Positions 1 through 9,857 are shown, numbered from the stretch's first letter. The stretch: 64,000 nt of DNA from JAGVIE01 sp964520905 (GCA_964520905.1 CAZFQL010000004.1:62001-126000), one strand, 5' to 3'. Translations and numbers: made by a program. The notes: a model not told the origin generated them from the letters alone.

Positions 1-1
1 T

Positions 2-262
2 CCATTTATCGATCAGTTCACCGTAAAGTTTCCGTTTGTCGGGATCGCGCTTTTCGGAATACGCGGCGCATTATTTTTCGATGCAGGCAATGCCTGGGAC
101 AATGATTATTCGGAAACGCTCGCTTCCGTTGGCTCCGGCGTTCGTCTGAACCTGGGAAACATCATTGTGCTTCGTTACGATATCGGCAAGCGATTGGAAA
201 ATAATTTCAGCAAAATCCAGGATGGTTTATTCTATCAATTTTTCTTCGGATGGGATTTTTAA
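2..262 (+). CDS. C-terminal fragment of an outer-membrane beta-barrel protein
   Basis: This is an open frame of 86 codons that enters from the left edge and ends at TAA 260-262. The peptide alternates aromatic and small residues, contains FFDAGNAW and Y-aromatic strands typical of Omp85/BamA-type surface-antigen barrels, and ends in Trp-Asp-Phe. A terminal Phe is the usual BAM recognition signal. The next gene starts at its stop codon (TAATG), so the two are translationally coupled. Barrel class is inferred; the N-terminal domains that would tell BamA, TamA or a TolB-barrel fusion apart lie outside the window. Confidence 0.7.
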   Translation, partial: PFIDQFTVKFPFVGIALFGIRGALFFDAGNAWDNDYSETLASVGSGVRLNLGNIIVLRYDIGKRLENNFSKIQDGLFYQFFFGWDF

Positions 263-1422
263 TGATGAACAGAAAATTGCAAACAGTTTTTTTACTCTTA
301 CTGTTCATGTTTTTTGGATGCGCTCATTATCGGCTCAGAATACCGGCGGCGCTTCCAAACGACAGCGACTGGCGAATGTATGGCGGAGGCATTGGAAGAA
401 ATAATGTAGCTCACCATGCAGTTGCACCGCCATTGGATTCAACATGGGAATACAATGCAGAAGCGGGGTTCAGCCCTTCTACGGCAGTAGCCGCCGGAAA
501 TTTATTATACATCGGCAATTTAATCGGAGAAATTCATGTTGTAACCATCGATGCCGGCGAAAAAATCGGAGTATACGATTTTGGTTCTGCAATTGTTGGA
601 ACTCCTGTTATTGAGAGCGACATGATGTACGTTGCCCTTGCAAACGATAATGAAGGGTTAAAAGCTTATAATTTGAGCGAAGCTCGGATCAAGTGGCAAA
701 TGGCTGTCGGGGATATTGAAACCTCACCGCTGATTATTGGGAATAAATTACTTGCCACGGTGCTGGATGGGAAACTTGTCTGCGTCGATAAAGAAAGCGG
801 AGATATTCTCTGGACATACCAAATTGCACCCGGAAGCAAAACAAATCTTATTCATTCATCACCAGCCAGCAATGGAAATACGGTTGTGTTCGGGTGTGAC
901 AATGGCGCGGTTTACGGCGTGAATGTAAACACAGGACAATTGCAATGGAGCGCGAAAACACGTTCAGCCGTTTTTTCGTCACCATCAATTCGCGACGGAA
1001 GGGTTTATTTGGGTTCCACCGACAGCACATTTTATGCGTTAGACGTTTCAACCGGCAAGCAATTATGGGTGAAACATCTCGCAGGTAAAATACACAACTC
1101 CCAGGCAGTTGATCAAAATCATGTTTATACTTCCGTTGTTGGGGGAGAAATTTACTGTTTGAATTCAGACGACGGACAAATTATCTGGAAAACCAATATC
1201 GACGGCGTCATCAATTCTTCACCGATACTTTCGGGAGATGTACTGTACATAGGAACGCTGAATAAAATACTATATGCGATTGATGTTCACACTGGCAGTA
1301 TTCTCTGGCAGTACAAAACAAAAGGGCGCATTAAATCGATGCCAATTGTATTCAAAAATCATCTCTTCTTATTTACTGAAGATAGATCGGTGATTTCATT
1401 TGAAGATAATAACCGAAAATGA
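262..1422 (+). CDS. PQQ-like beta-propeller lipoprotein (BamB-like fold)
   Basis: I chose ATG 262, which overlaps the previous stop; an in-frame ATG at 250 would add four residues. The N-terminus is a lipoprotein signal with Cys20 in the context MFFGC. The rest is a run of about seven propeller blades of the form YxxD-x-xTG-x-xxW, for example near residues 175, 215, 255 and 330, as in PQQ-binding-like repeat proteins and the BAM lipoprotein BamB. It probably sits in the outer membrane facing the periplasm. Its position behind a barrel gene fits a scaffolding role in barrel assembly, but a quinoprotein enzyme cannot be excluded. No catalytic Asp or Cys-pair signature was recognised. Confidence 0.75.
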   Translation: MMNRKLQTVFLLLLFMFFGCAHYRLRIPAALPNDSDWRMYGGGIGRNNVAHHAVAPPLDSTWEYNAEAGFSPSTAVAAGNLLYIGNLIGEIHVVTIDAGEKIGVYDFGSAIVGTPVIESDMMYVALANDNEGLKAYNLSEARIKWQMAVGDIETSPLIIGNKLLATVLDGKLVCVDKESGDILWTYQIAPGSKTNLIHSSPASNGNTVVFGCDNGAVYGVNVNTGQLQWSAKTRSAVFSSPSIRDGRVYLGSTDSTFYALDVSTGKQLWVKHLAGKIHNSQAVDQNHVYTSVVGGEIYCLNSDDGQIIWKTNIDGVINSSPILSGDVLYIGTLNKILYAIDVHTGSILWQYKTKGRIKSMPIVFKNHLFLFTEDRSVISFEDNNRK

Positions 1423-2228
1423 TCAAAATCCTTTTTAATATCGTCGTCATTTTCTGTTTATTCTATCACGGTAGAGTTCAAGCGCTGTCCGCAGATTCAA
1501 CTGCGACGCAGTTAGAATCCTTCAAGGAAGATTCAACTTTCGGAACAGTATCTTTCCGAAGTATAACCGAAGGAGTGAAAGTATTCGTAGATACGATATA
1601 TATCGGAACGACGCCAATAGAAAATTTTATCGTGACCAATGGAACCCATCTTGTTCGATATATTCATCCCGACAATATGAACTGGTTGTATCCTGCAGTC
1701 GTCGAAACGGTAATAATAAATTCCCGGGAACATATCGACAAGATGGTTGATTTTTCCCATCGCTGTGTTGTACGCTCCGAGCCGTATGGCGCCTGCGTAC
1801 AATATCGTGATTCAATCCTCGGCACAACACCACTCATCTTATCGGTGACATCGGAAAAATATTTGATCAAGTTATCAAAGAGGGAGTTCAAAGACGAGAT
1901 AATCCATCTTTCGATTAGCGGCGGAGAGATTAGCGTAAAATTAGAACCGGTTGAAGGATCGGAGGTATCTCAAATGTCATTCCTTACAACTAAGAAACAA
2001 TTAGAATTTTCATCATCGGCATACATAGCTACTGGAGCGGCAGTTTTGAGCGGCGCGACGGCGGCATATTTTAAGATAAGAGCTGACCGGTTCTATGAAG
2101 ATTATCGGAGAACCAACTCGGGCGCCACACTTGATAAAGTTCGGAGATTAGACACTATCTCCGGAATATCATTAGCGGCTACTGAAATCAGCTTATTTAT
2201 CCTCAGTTATTATCTTCTTTCGCAATAA
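1419..2228 (+). CDS. PEGA-domain envelope protein
   Basis: 269 aa, starting by ATGA overlap with the preceding lipoprotein gene. It has an N-terminal signal peptide (residues 1-22) and two PEGA-like segments. The first contains VKVFVDTIYIGTTPI and the second DSILGTTPLIL; 'G-T-T/S-P' is the hallmark of PEGA repeats, which bind cell-surface or cell-wall partners. Near the C-terminus are two hydrophobic stretches (about residues 195-215 and 245-265) that may be membrane hairpins. Linkage with the barrel and propeller genes points to an envelope function; the exact role is unknown. Confidence 0.65.
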   Translation: MIKILFNIVVIFCLFYHGRVQALSADSTATQLESFKEDSTFGTVSFRSITEGVKVFVDTIYIGTTPIENFIVTNGTHLVRYIHPDNMNWLYPAVVETVIINSREHIDKMVDFSHRCVVRSEPYGACVQYRDSILGTTPLILSVTSEKYLIKLSKREFKDEIIHLSISGGEISVKLEPVEGSEVSQMSFLTTKKQLEFSSSAYIATGAAVLSGATAAYFKIRADRFYEDYRRTNSGATLDKVRRLDTISGISLAATEISLFILSYYLLSQ

Positions 2229-2251
2229 TACCATCTTAACTGGAAAAAAAC

Positions 2252-2280
2252 TTGACTTTCAACGGCATCAACAGTATATT
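2252..2280 (+). promoter_or_regulatory. Sigma70-type promoter of the crp-like gene
   Basis: TTGACT (2252-2257), a 17-bp spacer and TATATT (2275-2280), placed 52 bp before the regulator's start codon. The same combination with the same spacing occurs at 6895-6923, which supports it as a housekeeping promoter. Confidence 0.65.
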
Positions 2281-2332
2281 AGTTTGAAATTCGTATAAAT
2301 TTTAGGATTAAATCTCAACATCTGCCAATATA

Positions 2333-3073
2333 ATGGAATCGACTATGGACTTTCCCACCACTTCTCAACAACAGCCCTTAACCTCAGAACTCGGTGAAGC
2401 AATGGAATTCATCCGCAGTGTGCCGGTATTTGCCGACATCGAAGCCGCCGAACTTATAAAAATCGTGCGTGTCGGCGTGCGTAAAAAATATAAAAAAGGA
2501 AGCATTATACTGCTTGAAGAAGAAACGGGCGCGGCGCTTTTTGTGATCGCTTCAGGAAAAGTGAAAATTGTTCGGACCGATGAAGAAGGGCGTGAAGTTA
2601 TATTGTCGATACTCGGTGAGAATGATTTCTTCGGAGAAATGTCGATCCTCGATGGACTATCCCGCTCGGCAAGCGTGGTTGCCATTACAAAGACAGAATT
2701 GTTCATGATCCATCGCAGGGATTTCCTAAAACTTATGCAGGATGTTCCGTCGGTCGCTATTTCGTTGTTGAAAGAGATGACTATGCGCCTCCGCAAAGCC
2801 GATTCACAGATTAAAAGCCTGTCGCTTAAAGACGCAACTGGCAGAGTTGCCAATGTTATTCTGCAGCTTGCCGATGATATCGGCACAATCAGAAAAGGCA
2901 GAGTTGAAATCGATGAACTTCCGCTTCAGCAAGATCTTGCAAATATGGCGGGTACGTCGCGTGAAACGATTTCCCGCGTTGTTCATAGTTTTATAAAAAA
3001 AGGACTGGTAGAACTCAGAGGCAACAAGCTCATTATAAGCGATTATGATAAATTCAAGAGTCTATTTATTTAA
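2333..3073 (+). CDS. Crp/Fnr-family transcriptional regulator
   Basis: 246 aa. Residues about 28-145 form a cyclic-nucleotide-binding domain with the phosphate-binding cassette FFGEMSILDGLSRSAS, keeping the Arg-Ser pair seen in nucleotide-binding members. A C-terminal winged helix follows, with recognition helix AGTSRETISRVVHSF. The protein contains no cysteine, so it is not an FeS- or thiol-sensing FNR type. Start ATG 2333 was taken, although ATG 2345 is also possible. It is transcribed from the promoter at 2252. The ligand (cAMP, c-di-GMP or other) cannot be told from sequence alone. Confidence 0.9.
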   Translation: MESTMDFPTTSQQQPLTSELGEAMEFIRSVPVFADIEAAELIKIVRVGVRKKYKKGSIILLEEETGAALFVIASGKVKIVRTDEEGREVILSILGENDFFGEMSILDGLSRSASVVAITKTELFMIHRRDFLKLMQDVPSVAISLLKEMTMRLRKADSQIKSLSLKDATGRVANVILQLADDIGTIRKGRVEIDELPLQQDLANMAGTSRETISRVVHSFIKKGLVELRGNKLIISDYDKFKSLFI

Positions 3074-3126
3074 GCTGAAGTTAATTTAATTTTTTTCAAT
3101 GCAACAAATTGATGCGGGAGAGTTGA

Positions 3127-3954
3127 GTGTACGAAAAAGCGGATCTTCACATACATACCATCTATTCAGATGGAGCGCTGGCGCCGGCTGAATTGGTTGC
3201 GAAGGCAAAGGATGCCGGGCTGAGCATCATCAGCATAACCGATCATGACAGCATCGGTGGAATTGAAGAAGCCATTGTAGCGGGCAAAGAAAAGGGTGTA
3301 GAAGTAATAACCGGCATTGAATTAAGCGCAAGCTTGAATGGCACAGAAATACACATTCTTGGTTACTTTGTAGATCATACCAATAAAAATTTAATTGATT
3401 CTTTATCGGGTTTTCAGGTGGAGCGGATGAACCGCGCCAAACGGATTGTTGGAAAACTAAACAAAATGAATGTTCCGATTGACATCGATTCCGTAATGGA
3501 GCATGTGACCGGTGATTCTGTGGGTAGACCGCATATTGCGAACGCATTGGTAACCGATGGACATGCTGCATCTTACGAACAAGCATTTATGAAATATATC
3601 GGTGACGGGCGCCCCGCATATGAACGAAAGTGGAACTTCTCTCCCGAAGAGACAATCCGCCTTATTAACAAAGCGGGCGGCCTTTCGTTTCTTGCGCACC
3701 CGGGGCGATCAATGAATGAAGATTTATTATTTCGTCTTATCAAAGCCGGTCTCGACGGCATAGAAGTTATTCACCCGAGCCACTCGCCGGAGCTGGTCTA
3801 TTATTATCGCGGTATCGTCAATGAGTATTGCTTGTTGGAAAGCGGCGGCTCTGATTATCATGGGGGTGAAAAAAGAGACGACCAGACATTGGGACGATTT
3901 GGAATATCAGCTTCGACGGTAGATATCATGCGGCGAAGATTAATATCTAATTAA
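3127..3954 (+). CDS. PHP-domain phosphoesterase (YciV/TrpH family)
   Basis: 275 aa from a GTG start preceded by a GGGAG ribosome-binding site. PHP metal-binding motifs are in order: DLHIHTIYSDG (residues 6-16), ITDHDS (about 38), LAHPGR (about 192) and GSDYHGG (about 241). The family includes E. coli RNase AM / 3',5'-nucleotide bisphosphate phosphatase, a trinuclear metal enzyme of the cytoplasm acting on RNA 5' ends or pAp. Its length matches that family rather than DNA polymerase PHP domains. The exact substrate is inferred from the family. Confidence 0.85.
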   Translation: MYEKADLHIHTIYSDGALAPAELVAKAKDAGLSIISITDHDSIGGIEEAIVAGKEKGVEVITGIELSASLNGTEIHILGYFVDHTNKNLIDSLSGFQVERMNRAKRIVGKLNKMNVPIDIDSVMEHVTGDSVGRPHIANALVTDGHAASYEQAFMKYIGDGRPAYERKWNFSPEETIRLINKAGGLSFLAHPGRSMNEDLLFRLIKAGLDGIEVIHPSHSPELVYYYRGIVNEYCLLESGGSDYHGGEKRDDQTLGRFGISASTVDIMRRRLISN

Positions 3955-3993
3955 CTGTTATCATTACTATTTTTTCATGAGAAATAACAATTT

Positions 3994-4473
3994 ATGACAA
4001 ACATTATAGAAGGTACCCTGTCTGCGACCCCATACAAATTCGGCATTGTTGTTAGCCGGTTCAACGAATTTATCACAAAGCGCCTGCTCGATTCTGCAAT
4101 TGATTGCTTAATCAGGCACGGCGCATCCGAGAAAGCTATCGATGTAGTATATTGCCCCGGCGCATTTGAGATTCCACAGGTCGCTCAAAAACTTGCACTC
4201 TCAACCAATTACAATGCGGTGATCTGTTTGGGCTGTGTCATTCAGGGCGATACTCCGCACTTCGAGTATATTGCCAACACAGTTAGCGTAGGCATTAACC
4301 GTGTTGCACTTGAGACAAAGGTGCCGGTAATTTTTGGCGTGCTCACAACCGATTCACTCGAGCAGGCAATCGAGCGTGCGGGAACAAAAGCTGGTAATAA
4401 AGGGTGGGACGCCGCTATGACTGCGATCGAACTGGCAGATCTTCAGAAAAAAATAACAAATAAAAAGAAATAA
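3994..4473 (+). CDS. ribH: 6,7-dimethyl-8-ribityllumazine synthase
   Basis: 159 aa, the standard length. It condenses 5-amino-6-ribitylamino-uracil with dihydroxybutanone phosphate in riboflavin synthesis. Diagnostic segments are SRFNEFIT near the N-terminus, PGAFEIP (residues 55-61) and GDTPHFEYI, where His89 is the catalytic base. It follows the PHP gene by 39 bp with no other rib gene nearby, so it is an isolated rib gene here. Confidence 0.95.
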   Translation: MTNIIEGTLSATPYKFGIVVSRFNEFITKRLLDSAIDCLIRHGASEKAIDVVYCPGAFEIPQVAQKLALSTNYNAVICLGCVIQGDTPHFEYIANTVSVGINRVALETKVPVIFGVLTTDSLEQAIERAGTKAGNKGWDAAMTAIELADLQKKITNKKK

Positions 4474-4500
4474 TATACACTAACGATAGGATAAAACCCG

Positions 4501-6768
4501 GTGCGAGCGTGCTGGTTGTTTGTGCTGATTGGATTTGCCGGATCAATTGCCTTAGGCAGTGTTGGGCAATGGAAAACATATACGGCTAAACGGCAAGTGC
4601 GAGCCATCGCCGCCGATTACCGAGACCCACGTATACTATGGGTTGCTACAAGCGGAGGAATGTTCTCATATAACCCAACTAATGACACTTATAAGGAATA
4701 TACTACCTCCGAAGGTCTGCGAAGCATTGATTTAACCGCAATTGCTGCCGATAATCGGGGAGCCATCTGGATCGGCGCATCCAACGGGATGATTCATCGA
4801 TATAATCCTACTACAGGGGAATGGCATTATATTACTCAGATCGCCGACGATAAAGATCACGGATCGAACAAGCGGATCAATTCATTGCTCGCTACAGGCG
4901 ATAGCCTGTACATTCTTTCCGATATCGGCGTAAGTATCTTTTCTGTGTCAACCCTTATGTTCAAAGAAAGTTATTTACATTCATTTGCTACAAAGGCAAA
5001 ATCGCTGGTATTCTTTAGCGGACGAATTTGGATCGGAACGGATAACGGAATTGCATGTACACCGGAATCAAATCCAAATCCGGCGGCGCCAGATGGATGG
5101 CAGGTATATACTTCAACTGAAGGTTTGCCATCGAATGCCGTCTCACAACTCGATATTTATAATGGAAAACTTATCGCTGGGACGTCGAATGGAATGGCTT
5201 TTTTCAGTGATACATCTTGGATCTTATATACAGGCACATCAAATAAAAATATCATTGGGCTTGACGTGTACAATGCCGGCAGCAGCGATACGTCGTTATA
5301 TTTTATATCAAATAATCCGAACGCTCTCTGGACAATTAATAATAACAGTGACATTGAACTTATAACTCTGTTCAGTTATTTACCAAGTACAATTTTTTCT
5401 CCAACGGTGATTGGAACAGAATCAGTTGGCTTGCTAATCTTGCAAGATAGTATTTGGGCGGCACACATTCCTCAGGGTCCGCCATCCAATAAATTTATTG
5501 GGATTGCGGTCGATCAAAGAGGCGTGGTATGGTCGGGCACGGGGAAAAGCGACGGCGAGGGTTTCATAAGTTTCGATGGCAAGCAGTGGAGAACATATAA
5601 TCGACAGCAGTACCCGGAATTCCGATATGATGAATTTTTCAAAGTCAATATCGGATTGAATAACTCGAAGTGGATAAGTAACTGGGGCGGCGGCATGGTG
5701 CTTGTCGATGATACGGGAAATGTTAGAAAAGTCCTCAACACAGCCAATGGTATCCCTCCGTGTATCATAGACGATCCCAACTATGCGGTTGTAACTGGAG
5801 CCGCTTTAGACCGAAATGGGAATACATGGATAACAAGCCGTACACCACCGGGCGATACAATTCTTACGCGATTTAAAACCGATTCTTCCCTTAATTATTT
5901 GACCGGGTGCATAATCTCTAATTGCCAGGTGCGAAATCCTCTTAATTATTTTACAGATGTAGTGATAGATAATAACAATACAAAGTGGTTTGCAAATTAC
6001 TTTCGGTTTGAACCGCTGCCAACAATCGGATTCTTTTACTATAATGAAGATATAGCGCTGCCCGGAACGGTTAATGGTTGGGGTAAAATAACTTCATCCG
6101 ACGACGAAACGCTCGATAAAATTTACTGCCTCGCGGTTGGGCACGAAGGCGATGTATGGGTTGGTACCGGTCAGGGTATAACTATTATTTTTAATCCTGC
6201 CGATCCGAAAAACAATACTTCATCATACCACCCTCTTCGCGATCAGGTGATACAATCGATAGTTGTCGACGCGCTTGATAATAAATGGGTTGCGACTCAA
6301 CAAAACGGAGTTTTTGTTCTCTCCCCCGATGGTACATCCATTCTTGAAAAGTATACAGTTGAAAACACCAACGGGCAACTCCTCGATGATGATATCAACT
6401 CGATTGCAATAAATCACACCACGGGTACTATATATTTCGGCACTGAGAAAGGATTATCGAGCCTCACTACTTCGGCCGTTACTCCTGTCCAAACCTTGGG
6501 CACGATAACGGTTGCGCCCAACCCATTCTACCTTCCATCAGCCGTAGACCTTACGGTTGACGGACTGATTCGCTCTTCATCATTAAAAATATTGAGTGTG
6601 GATGGAAAGCTTGTCAGAGAAATCGCAACTCCCGGAGGACGAATTGGATTTTGGGATGGACGAAATGAAAAAGGTGATTTTGTTTCTACCGGCATCTATT
6701 TTGTCGTTGTATATTCCGATGGAGTTGAGCAGACCGCCACCGGGAAGATAGCCGTTATCCGCAAATAA
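4501..6768 (+). CDS. Secreted two-component-regulator-type propeller protein with T9SS-like tail
   Basis: 755 aa from a GTG start. It has a signal peptide, then many Reg_prop-like blades (patterns such as DNRGAIWIGASNGM, GRIWIGTDNGI, DGVWVGTGQGI-like), which form one or two seven-bladed propellers. The last 85 residues look like a FlgD/T9SS C-terminal domain: APNPF, then GFWDGRNEKGD, ending GKIAVIRK. No kinase or DNA-binding domain follows, so this is an exported propeller protein, not a sensor kinase. In Ignavibacteria-like genomes such proteins are common and mostly of unknown function. Confidence 0.75.
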   Translation: MRACWLFVLIGFAGSIALGSVGQWKTYTAKRQVRAIAADYRDPRILWVATSGGMFSYNPTNDTYKEYTTSEGLRSIDLTAIAADNRGAIWIGASNGMIHRYNPTTGEWHYITQIADDKDHGSNKRINSLLATGDSLYILSDIGVSIFSVSTLMFKESYLHSFATKAKSLVFFSGRIWIGTDNGIACTPESNPNPAAPDGWQVYTSTEGLPSNAVSQLDIYNGKLIAGTSNGMAFFSDTSWILYTGTSNKNIIGLDVYNAGSSDTSLYFISNNPNALWTINNNSDIELITLFSYLPSTIFSPTVIGTESVGLLILQDSIWAAHIPQGPPSNKFIGIAVDQRGVVWSGTGKSDGEGFISFDGKQWRTYNRQQYPEFRYDEFFKVNIGLNNSKWISNWGGGMVLVDDTGNVRKVLNTANGIPPCIIDDPNYAVVTGAALDRNGNTWITSRTPPGDTILTRFKTDSSLNYLTGCIISNCQVRNPLNYFTDVVIDNNNTKWFANYFRFEPLPTIGFFYYNEDIALPGTVNGWGKITSSDDETLDKIYCLAVGHEGDVWVGTGQGITIIFNPADPKNNTSSYHPLRDQVIQSIVVDALDNKWVATQQNGVFVLSPDGTSILEKYTVENTNGQLLDDDINSIAINHTTGTIYFGTEKGLSSLTTSAVTPVQTLGTITVAPNPFYLPSAVDLTVDGLIRSSSLKILSVDGKLVREIATPGGRIGFWDGRNEKGDFVSTGIYFVVVYSDGVEQTATGKIAVIRK

Positions 6769-6894
6769 ACTCATCTCTTCCCCGTCATAACCCAGCGATC
6801 ATTTTTTAATGTGCCGATGCATTTATCAGGCAGGGTTAAAATTTCGGATATTGTTGTCTAATTTGTCGCTACTAATTTATGCCAGAAGCATACC

Positions 6895-6923
6895 TTGACT
6901 ATCGACTGATAATTTTCTATATT
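6895..6923 (+). promoter_or_regulatory. Promoter of the DUF177-rpmF-fab operon
   Basis: TTGACT (6895-6900), a 17-bp spacer, TATATT (6918-6923). It is the only good promoter seen before the lipid-synthesis run, whose genes then follow with short gaps or overlaps. Confidence 0.65.
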
Positions 6924-6981
6924 ATTTAAGTTTTTTATCAAAAAAGCGCGTTTTTTGAGTATTGAAGGTGTAAAAAACTCG

Positions 6982-7509
6982 ATGGGACAGGTAAAAAAGG
7001 TCAACGATGCAGCGAAAATTCGGGTTTCAGGACTCTCCATCGGGATCCACGAGTTTCACTTCGTTTATGATTCATCGGTACTTGGCTTGGATGGAAATTT
7101 TCCAAAGCAGGTTGAAGTCGATGCTATACTTGACAAGACAGCGCATCAGATTTTATTAAAAGTTAATCTAAGAACATCCGGGCGATTTCAGTGTGACCGA
7201 TGCCTTGATGAGTTCGAGCAACCAATTTTAACATCCTACCAGATATTGTATCTGTATCATGGTACAGAAACTGCGAGGATTGTACAAGACGAACTCCAGA
7301 TCATCGGTCCCGATACGGTTGAAATTAACCTGACAGAAGATATACGCCAGACGATACTGCTGTCGGTGCCATTGAAACTCTTATGTTCCGAAGATTGTAA
7401 GGGGCTTTGTCCGCGCTGTGGCGCCAACTGGAATCTCCGGTTGTGCAATTGCAAAGAAGATGTTGGTGATCCACGCTTGCAAGGTTTGAAAGATTTGTTA
7501 AACAATTGA
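6982..7509 (+). CDS. DUF177/YceD-family protein
   Basis: 175 aa from ATG 6982, which has AGGTG about 12 bp upstream; an in-frame TTG at 6955 would add nine residues. The YceD family is encoded next to rpmF in most bacteria and in E. coli and plants is linked to 23S rRNA accumulation. Cysteine pairs CDRC (mid-protein) and the C-terminal CPRCG with CNC fit zinc binding. It is the first gene of the operon with rpmF, plsX and the fab genes. Confidence 0.85.
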   Translation: MGQVKKVNDAAKIRVSGLSIGIHEFHFVYDSSVLGLDGNFPKQVEVDAILDKTAHQILLKVNLRTSGRFQCDRCLDEFEQPILTSYQILYLYHGTETARIVQDELQIIGPDTVEINLTEDIRQTILLSVPLKLLCSEDCKGLCPRCGANWNLRLCNCKEDVGDPRLQGLKDLLNN

Positions 7510-7531
7510 ACAGTAAAAAGGAAAAATTCAA

Positions 7532-7711
7532 ATGCCTAATCCCAAAAGACGCCATTCAAAATCACGCGGAGCCAAACGGCGTACACATTATAAAGCAACC
7601 AAACCATCGACTGCTGAGTGCCCAAATTGTCACGAACATAAGCTTCAGCATCGCGCTTGCCCTAATTGCGGTTACTACAATGGGCGTTCAGTCATGATAC
7701 CCAAAGAGTAA
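7532..7711 (+). CDS. rpmF: 50S ribosomal protein L32
   Basis: A 59-codon gene, ATG 7532 to TAA 7709-7711. The N-terminus MPNPKRRHSKSRGAKRR is the conserved basic L32 start, and two CxxC pairs (CPNC and CPNC) 13 residues apart give the zinc-ribbon form of L32. It sits in its usual place between the DUF177 gene and plsX, with AAAAGGAAAAA as ribosome-binding region. The gene is complete. Confidence 0.97.
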   Translation: MPNPKRRHSKSRGAKRRTHYKATKPSTAECPNCHEHKLQHRACPNCGYYNGRSVMIPKE

Positions 7712-7793
7712 TAAGCATTCCTGACGGGATCATCACTTATCACACCACAGAATGATGATATGGATAGACCGCTAATCGGTTATATTTTTCCAT

Positions 7794-8831
7794 GTGTATT
7801 ATAAAACATCTTTGGAAACCAAACGATCACACATACTGATTGCTATTGACGCCATGGGAGGTGATTTTGCTCCGGTAAATGTTGTTGCTGGAACAATTGA
7901 TGCGTTGCGTGAAACAAGCAATCGCTTTGAGGTTGTCCTTGTTGGTGCCGGAGATAAGTTGATGAAAGAGATGCAGAAATATAAAGGAGAAGAACTTAAG
8001 TATCACATTCAGGAAGCTTCGCAGGTAATCGATATGCATGACCCGGCAACAGCCGGAATAAAACAGAAACGCGATTCTTCAATAAGTGTCGGTATAACCA
8101 TGCACAAGGAAGGTAATGCCGATGCTTTCGTTAGCGCGGGTCATTCGGGTGCAGTTTTGTCTACAGCTACTTTGATCTTAGGGCGCATCGAAGGCATTGG
8201 AAGACCGACCATTGGAACATTTCTTCCTACAGAGCGCGGAGTCTGTTTACTGCTGGATGCCGGCGCAAATGTTGACTGCAAACCTCAGCATTTGTATGAA
8301 TTTGCGCTTATGGGAAGTATATATTCGAGTGAAATGTTTCAAATTAAAAATCCTTCTATTGGATTGTTAAATATCGGTGAAGAGGAATCTAAGGGAAATG
8401 ATGTTGTAAAAGAAGCGCATAAACTTCTTCGGCAAAGTAAATTAAATTTCATCGGTAACGTGGAAGGAAGGGACATTCTTCCCGGAAAATCCGACGTAGT
8501 AGTGTGTGATGGATTTATCGGTAATGTAATTTTAAAATTTGGCGAAAGTATTCCATCGTTTTTTAAGGGAAGAATAAAAAGAATTGCAAGTAAAAGCTTA
8601 TTTATGAAAGTATTTAGCGGTCTGGTGCGAAACACACTGCGGGAAGCGTTAAAAAGCATGGATTATGAGGAGTATGGCGGCGTACCCGTCCTTGGTGTGA
8701 ATGGCGTTGTGATAATCGGCCATGGAAAATCGACACCCAAAGCAATAAAAAATATGTTACTGCGAGCCGAGGAAATGGTTCGGAAAAATATCAATGGCCG
8801 CATTCAAGAAACATTAACAATTGAAAAATGA
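7794..8831 (+). CDS. plsX: Phosphate acyltransferase PlsX
   Basis: 345 aa from GTG 7794; a TTG at 7812 is an alternative because the family usually starts just before the IAIDAMGGDFAP motif (here residues 16-27). PlsX makes acyl-phosphate from acyl-ACP for phospholipid synthesis at the membrane surface. Further family marks are GNVEGRDI and VCDGFIGNVILK. It overlaps fabH by 4 bp (ATGA). Confidence 0.95.
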   Translation: MYYKTSLETKRSHILIAIDAMGGDFAPVNVVAGTIDALRETSNRFEVVLVGAGDKLMKEMQKYKGEELKYHIQEASQVIDMHDPATAGIKQKRDSSISVGITMHKEGNADAFVSAGHSGAVLSTATLILGRIEGIGRPTIGTFLPTERGVCLLLDAGANVDCKPQHLYEFALMGSIYSSEMFQIKNPSIGLLNIGEEESKGNDVVKEAHKLLRQSKLNFIGNVEGRDILPGKSDVVVCDGFIGNVILKFGESIPSFFKGRIKRIASKSLFMKVFSGLVRNTLREALKSMDYEEYGGVPVLGVNGVVIIGHGKSTPKAIKNMLLRAEEMVRKNINGRIQETLTIEK

Positions 8832-9850
8832 AAGATCAAAATTTAACTCGTAGACGCGCCGCCATAACTGCTGTAGGCCATTACGTCCCGGATAAAATTT
8901 TATCAAATGCTGAGTTGGAAAAGATGGTCAATACTACCAACGAGTGGATTCTAACACGAACCGGCATCCGCGAGCGCCGCATACTGGAAAATGGGGCTAC
9001 ATCTGATCTTGGGGCAAAAGCCATCCAGGCGACATTGAAGAATAGAGGGATCGGTCCGGAAGAAATCGATGTAATCATAGTTGCTACTGTTACACCGGAC
9101 ATGCTTTTTCCGCCGACAGCATGTATAATTCAGGAAAAAATAGGCGCGAAAAATGCGTGGGGATTCGATCTATCTGCCGCCTGTTCTGGATTTGTTTATG
9201 CCCTGGTTGTAGGATCTCAATTGATTGAAGCAGGCATACACAAAAAGGTTATCGTAGTTGGGGCAGATAAAATGAGTTCTATTACCGATTACACAGATCG
9301 CAACACATGTATTCTCTTCGGTGACGCCGGCGCCGCTGTTCTTCTCGAGCCGAGCGAGGATAATTCTCTGGGAGTTCTAGATTTTAGACTTTATTGTGAT
9401 GGTTCGGGCCGCGAGCACCTTCATATGAAAGGTGGCGGCAGTCTCAACCCGCCCACACACGAAACTGTCGATAAGAAATGGCATTATATTTATCAGGATG
9501 GAAAAGCTGTATTTAAGGTAGCCGTCATTGGCATGGCTGATGTGTCGGCAGAAATTATGGAGCGTAACAATCTTAAAAGTGAAGATATCGCTTACCTTGT
9601 ACCGCATCAAGCAAATCTCCGTATCATTGATGCATGCAGAGCGCGGATGGGTCTCGATCCATCAAAAGTGATGATCAATATTGAAAAATACGGTAACACG
9701 ACCGCCGCAACTATTCCCCTGTGTCTTTCGGAGTGGTGGCAAGCGGGCAAATTAAAGAAGGGGCATAATATTGTCCTCTCAAGTTTCGGCGCCGGGTATA
9801 CATGGGGTGCAATTTATGTTAAATGGTCGATGAATAATCCTAAGAATTGA
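8828..9850 (+). CDS. fabH: 3-oxoacyl-ACP synthase III
   Basis: 340 aa. It condenses acetyl-CoA with malonyl-ACP to start type II fatty acid synthesis. Catalytic triad: Cys119 in SAACSGF, His in VPHQANLRI (about 257) and Asn in YGNTTAAT (about 287). Start by ATGA overlap with plsX. The first residues are a few longer than E. coli FabH. Confidence 0.95.
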   Translation: MKDQNLTRRRAAITAVGHYVPDKILSNAELEKMVNTTNEWILTRTGIRERRILENGATSDLGAKAIQATLKNRGIGPEEIDVIIVATVTPDMLFPPTACIIQEKIGAKNAWGFDLSAACSGFVYALVVGSQLIEAGIHKKVIVVGADKMSSITDYTDRNTCILFGDAGAAVLLEPSEDNSLGVLDFRLYCDGSGREHLHMKGGGSLNPPTHETVDKKWHYIYQDGKAVFKVAVIGMADVSAEIMERNNLKSEDIAYLVPHQANLRIIDACRARMGLDPSKVMINIEKYGNTTAATIPLCLSEWWQAGKLKKGHNIVLSSFGAGYTWGAIYVKWSMNNPKN

Positions 9851-9857
9851 ATAAAGA